Source: an uncultured Eubacterium sp.
GTDB lineage: Bacteria; Bacillota; Clostridia; Lachnospirales; Lachnospiraceae
Direction: 5' to 3'
Length of the DNA: 18,018 nucleotides
Assembly: GCA_905236225.1 (NCBI GenBank)
Contig: CAJOPM010000173.1
Coordinates: 1-18,018, forward strand
Shown here: piece after piece, positions 15,007 through 18,018 of the stretch
How the letters are laid out: every line of letters begins with the position of its first letter
Position numbering within the stretch: position 1 is the first letter of the stretch
Program-made: the position numbers and the translations under genes
The notes under the pieces: model-generated
What the model was told of the DNA's origin: nothing
The model's input: only the letters and a program-made list of their open reading frames with translations
Database searches by the model: none

Positions 15007-16914
15007 ATGGCAGGTTTTACACAATATGATATGTATCTGTTCGGAAACGGCAGACACTACGAGATATACAACAAGCTTGGAGCACACCGTTATAAAGATA
15101 ACAAAGAGACTGGTATCACGTTTTCTTTATGGGCACCTCATGCTAAGAGAGTATGGCTTGTCGGTGATTTTTGCAATTGGGAAGCAAACGATAAATATGA
15201 AATGCAGCGTTTAGAGCCCCTTGGCGTATATACGATTAATGTTCCGGGACTTGATAACGGAGAATGCTATAAATATCTTATCGAGACTCAAAGCGGACAG
15301 ATGCTTTATAAGTCTGATCCATATGCATCATATTCACAACTTAGACCGGAGACGGCATCGAGAGTATTTGACAGCAGTGATTTTAAATGGTCGGATAAAA
15401 GATGGATGAGCAAAAGAGCTGAGAATGTCGACGTATTCTCGCAGCCGATAGCCATATACGAAGTACATCCGGCATCATGGAGAAGACATCCCGTTGTAAC
15501 TGAAGGCATTGAGGGGATGTATACTTATAGAGAGCTTGCCGATAGTTTGTGTGAATATGTAAAAGAAATGGGGTATACACACGTCGAACTTATGGGAATA
15601 TCCGAGTATCCCTTTGACGGTTCTTGGGGATATCAGGTCACAGGATATTATGCACCAACGGCAAGATACGGAACACCTGAAGATTTTAAATATTTTATCA
15701 ATCATATGCACCAAAACGGTATAGGTGTAATACTTGACTGGGTGCCGGCGCATTTTCCAAAGGATGAGAACGGACTGCGCGAATTTGACGGTGCGCCGCT
15801 ATATGAATATGCTGATCCAAGAATGGGTGAGCATCCCGATTGGGGTACGAATATCTTTGATTACAGTAAGAATGAGGTATGTAATTTCCTGATAGGAAGT
15901 GCACTCAATTGGATAGAGAACTTCCATGTAGACGGGTTAAGAGTTGATGCGGTAGCATCAATGCTTTATCTTGATTACGGCAAACAAGATGGAGCCTGGG
16001 TTTCAAACAAGTATGGCGATAACAAGAACTTAGAGGCGATTAATTTCTTTAAGCATCTTAACACGTTGATACTTGGAAGAAATCCCGGCGCTATGATGAT
16101 AGCAGAAGAGTCAACGGCATGGCCTATGATTACAGGGAAAGCCGAAGATGGCGGTCTTAACTTCTCAATGAAATGGAATATGGGCTGGATGCACGATTTC
16201 CTTGATTATGTTAAGCAGGATCCGCTTTTTAAAAAGGGCGCTCATAACAAGATGACATTTGCGATGAGTTATAATGAATCAGAGAATTTTATTTTGGTTC
16301 TCTCGCACGATGAGGTGGTTCACCTGAAATGTTCTATGATTAACAAAATGCCGGGGCTTATGGGAGATAAATTCAAGAACCTAAAGGTTGCTTATGGATT
16401 TATGATGGGTCATCCCGGAAAGAAGCTGCTTTTCATGGGACAAGAGTTTGCTCAGCTTCGCGAATGGGCTGAAGACAGGGAGCTCGATTGGAACCTTCTT
16501 GCGCAAAGCGAGCACAAGGATATTCAGGATTATTTTAAGGGCCTTTTGCATTTGTATTTGAAATATCCGTGTATGTATGAAAACGAAAGAAGCTGGGAAG
16601 CTTTTGAGTGGATAAATGCAAATGATGCAGACAGAAGTATCTTTAGTTTTGTAAGAAAGAGCAAAGACGGTAAGAAGAATCTTCTTTTTGTATTTAATTT
16701 TACACCGGTTGATAGAAATGACTATAGAGTCGGAGTTCCGACTAAAGGAAGCTATAGGCTGATATATACGCAGGATACGGTACTTAATGAATCCCTAAAA
16801 GATAGAAAAGGGCATTATTACAAGGCGAGCCTATGCGAATGTGACGGAAGAGAATATTCGATTGCATATCCGCTTTGCGGTTATGGCGTAGCTGTATTTA
16901 CTTATAATTATTAA
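15007..16914 (+). CDS. glgB: 1,4-alpha-glucan branching enzyme (short GH13_9 form)
   Basis: This enzyme makes the alpha-1,6 branches of glycogen in the cytoplasm by cutting an alpha-1,4 chain and transferring it. It has 635 residues starting MAGFTQYDMYLF. A CBM48 domain (about 35-120, ITFSLWAPHAKRVWLVGDF) is followed by the GH13 barrel (about 145-520) and a C-terminal beta domain. Catalytic residues are visible: nucleophile D314 in DGLRVDAVASMLYLDY, acid/base E367 in MIAEESTAWP and transition-state stabiliser D435 in VLSHDEVVH. Further family blocks are YEVHPASWRR, ILDWVPAHFPKD and LLFMGQEFAQ. It lacks the extra N-terminal N1 domain of the longer enterobacterial enzyme, as is usual for Gram-positive forms. 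No other glycogen gene is in the window; its nearest partner is the TPR-AAA gene. Confidence 0.95.
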   Translation: MAGFTQYDMYLFGNGRHYEIYNKLGAHRYKDNKETGITFSLWAPHAKRVWLVGDFCNWEANDKYEMQRLEPLGVYTINVPGLDNGECYKYLIETQSGQMLYKSDPYASYSQLRPETASRVFDSSDFKWSDKRWMSKRAENVDVFSQPIAIYEVHPASWRRHPVVTEGIEGMYTYRELADSLCEYVKEMGYTHVELMGISEYPFDGSWGYQVTGYYAPTARYGTPEDFKYFINHMHQNGIGVILDWVPAHFPKDENGLREFDGAPLYEYADPRMGEHPDWGTNIFDYSKNEVCNFLIGSALNWIENFHVDGLRVDAVASMLYLDYGKQDGAWVSNKYGDNKNLEAINFFKHLNTLILGRNPGAMMIAEESTAWPMITGKAEDGGLNFSMKWNMGWMHDFLDYVKQDPLFKKGAHNKMTFAMSYNESENFILVLSHDEVVHLKCSMINKMPGLMGDKFKNLKVAYGFMMGHPGKKLLFMGQEFAQLREWAEDRELDWNLLAQSEHKDIQDYFKGLLHLYLKYPCMYENERSWEAFEWINANDADRSIFSFVRKSKDGKKNLLFVFNFTPVDRNDYRVGVPTKGSYRLIYTQDTVLNESLKDRKGHYYKASLCECDGREYSIAYPLCGYGVAVFTYNY

Positions 16915-16918
16915 ATGA

Positions 16919-16958
16919 AAAGGGCGGCAAGATACATTTATTGTTCTTGCCGCCTTAA
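16919..16958. terminator. Bidirectional terminator between glgB and the LysR gene
   Basis: GGCGGCAAGA (16923-16932) pairs perfectly with TCTTGCCGCC (16945-16954). On the plus strand it is followed by TTAATT. On the minus strand the stem is followed by CTTTTC. It therefore serves the two converging genes, and the T-run is better for the LysR direction. It lies in the 53-nt gap between the two stops. Confidence 0.8.
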
Positions 16959-16967
16959 TTGCGTAAT

Positions 16968-17882
16968 TTAGAGTGCTTTTGTGTTATTATCGGTGTTGTA
17001 TTTGTCCCAATTGTTCTTTACAAAATTAACGAAGGCATGCTCTGAAAGTGAGCTGTATGCTTCGTTTCGTCTAAGCAAAGAAATCTCGTGTGATTCCGCC
17101 ATGCGATATGATGACATATTATAAACTTGCAAATCTTCTTGAGTCGGCTCATCGCCCCATATCGTGCACCAACCATTGATTGAGGCTACGTGAAGCAACA
17201 AATCCGGCTGATCTGAAGTCATTCGTATATCAGGCGATTTGCCAAGCTTATGAAAATTATCAACTATGGTGTGATATAGATGATATGTATCGGTAAATGT
17301 AACAAGCGGATAATCTACAATATCTTCCCAATTTATAGGCTCAGAGGCACTAAACTTCATATTCTTTGGGAAAATAAAATAATAGCAGTTCTTAATCAGA
17401 GGAATCTTTTCAAATTGTGATTCGCTCTTGTGATTGCCACAGACAATGGCAATATCAGTGTCGCCGCCTGTAAGAGATTCTCTGTATACATTTGAAGCCT
17501 GACGGCTTATCTGAAGGCGGACATCAGGATACGACGAAACAAAATCCGTAATCATACTATATATAGAAGTCATACGATTCCACGGACCTGAAACGGATAT
17601 ACGCAAATCACCGGATGGGTTGCCTTTAGCAGCCTCAATCTGAGAAATGGTTACGTTACATTCGTGCAGAATTTTTTTGGCCTGTCCGTAGAGTATACGT
17701 CCTGTGTCAGTGGGAACGGTATTCTTGCCCTGTGAGTATAACAGGTCGCATCCAAGTTCTGTTTCTAATTTCTTAATAATCTTACTAAGAGCGGACTGAG
17801 TGATAAAATTCTTTTGCGCAGCAGCGGAAAATGTGCCGCAGTCTACTATCTGCACAAAATATTCGAGTTGTTTGATTTCCAT
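16968..17882 (-). CDS. LysR-type transcriptional regulator
   Basis: This is a DNA-binding regulator of 304 residues that usually acts as a dimer or tetramer and responds to a small metabolite. The N-terminal winged helix-turn-helix is clear (MEIKQLEYFVQIVDCGTFSA, then QSALSKIIKKLETELG, about residues 1-60), followed by the linker helix (about 60-88). The effector-binding fold starts with GDLRISVSGPW at about 92. Its length is normal for the family. The ATG at 17882 is preceded by AAAGG eight nt upstream. The gene converges on glgB, and its regulated gene is probably divergent, beyond the right edge. The effector cannot be deduced. Confidence 0.93.
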   Translation of the reverse strand: MEIKQLEYFVQIVDCGTFSAAAQKNFITQSALSKIIKKLETELGCDLLYSQGKNTVPTDTGRILYGQAKKILHECNVTISQIEAAKGNPSGDLRISVSGPWNRMTSIYSMITDFVSSYPDVRLQISRQASNVYRESLTGGDTDIAIVCGNHKSESQFEKIPLIKNCYYFIFPKNMKFSASEPINWEDIVDYPLVTFTDTYHLYHTIVDNFHKLGKSPDIRMTSDQPDLLLHVASINGWCTIWGDEPTQEDLQVYNMSSYRMAESHEISLLRRNEAYSSLSEHAFVNFVKNNWDKYNTDNNTKAL

Positions 17883-17900
17883 TTTAAACCTTTCGTTAAA

Positions 17901-17918
17901 TGCAATAATTGTTATGCA
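17901..17918. promoter_or_regulatory. Possible LysR operator (imperfect dyad)
   Basis: TGCAATAATTGTTATGCA is an 18-nt AT-rich dyad with perfect TGCA ends and an imperfect middle. It contains the T-N11-A spacing typical of LysR boxes and lies 19 nt upstream of the LysR start. Autoregulation or control of a divergent gene would be usual for this family. The match is weak on its own because the region is AT-rich. Confidence 0.3.
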
Positions 17919-17935
17919 TCATATTATTTATTATT

Positions 17936-17957
17936 CAAGTCTCGCTCGCGAGACTTG
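17936..17957. repeat. Perfect 10-bp inverted repeat upstream of the LysR gene
   Basis: CAAGTCTCGC and GCGAGACTTG flank two bases (TC), forming a near-perfect palindrome that is GC-rich in an AT-rich intergenic stretch. It is followed on the plus strand by a second inverted repeat (17971-17985). No T-run directly follows on either strand, so a standard intrinsic terminator is not clear. It could be the 3' hairpin of a gene beyond the right edge, an operator or a short interspersed palindrome. Confidence 0.7.
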
Positions 17958-17970
17958 GCGCTTTCTTTGC

Positions 17971-17985
17971 GTCAGCGGAGCTGAC
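17971..17985. repeat. Second small inverted repeat (6-bp arms)
   Basis: GTCAGC and GCTGAC flank GGA. It lies 13 nt from the larger palindrome at 17936-17957. The pair looks like one structured element in the region upstream of the LysR gene. Confidence 0.55.
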
Positions 17986-18018
17986 ATATTTCATATGCAA
18001 ATCTTAAGCGCATCAAAA

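Overview
The window reads as a chromosomal segment of a motile, anaerobic Gram-positive of the Lachnospiraceae type (Butyrivibrio, Pseudobutyrivibrio or Roseburia-like; the genus is not fixed by the sequence). The base composition is AT-rich with strong AGGAGG ribosome binding sites. The gene set also fits: a dCache chemoreceptor, an MMPL exporter, a Cthe_2159-type beta-helix surface protein, a short glgB and a LysR regulator. I see no insertion sequence, prophage, tRNA, rRNA or CRISPR array. Coding density is high and no gap exceeds about 155 bases.

Layout. (1) Positions 1-1040, minus strand: the 5' part of a methyl-accepting chemotaxis gene that runs off the left edge. It is preceded by a sigma-28-like promoter candidate. 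(2) Positions 1195-7991, plus strand: a two-gene unit. The first gene is a giant MMPL/RND-family permease whose second extracytoplasmic loop holds nine tandem ~80-residue helical repeats. The second, 11 nt downstream, is a secreted beta-helix carbohydrate-binding-type protein. A hairpin follows. (3) Positions 8127-12144, plus strand: a tight three-gene unit of an aconitase-superfamily hydratase, a FlK-like hot-dog thioesterase (1-nt gap) and an AI-2E/PerM-family membrane protein (9-nt gap), behind an extended -10 promoter. (4) Positions 12207-16914, plus strand: a TPR / acidic linker / degenerate AAA protein, then a glycogen branching enzyme (glgB), behind their own extended -10 promoter and ended by a bidirectional hairpin. 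(5) Positions 16968-17882, minus strand: a LysR-type regulator converging on glgB. Its upstream region carries two perfect inverted repeats.

How the genes may work together. The permease and the beta-helix protein look like one cell-surface module, perhaps export and display or substrate capture, but the cargo is unknown. The hydratase and thioesterase pair look like one small acyl-CoA or carboxylate pathway with an unassigned substrate. The TPR-AAA protein may be a scaffold in glycogen handling, judged only from its place beside glgB.

The most unusual items are the nine-repeat loop in the MMPL permease and the AAA module whose Walker A is intact but whose Walker B acidic pair and arginine finger are substituted. 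The hydratase and thioesterase are also notable, because their catalytic cores are conserved while their specificity positions are altered. These residue comparisons were made by eye against remembered family sequences.
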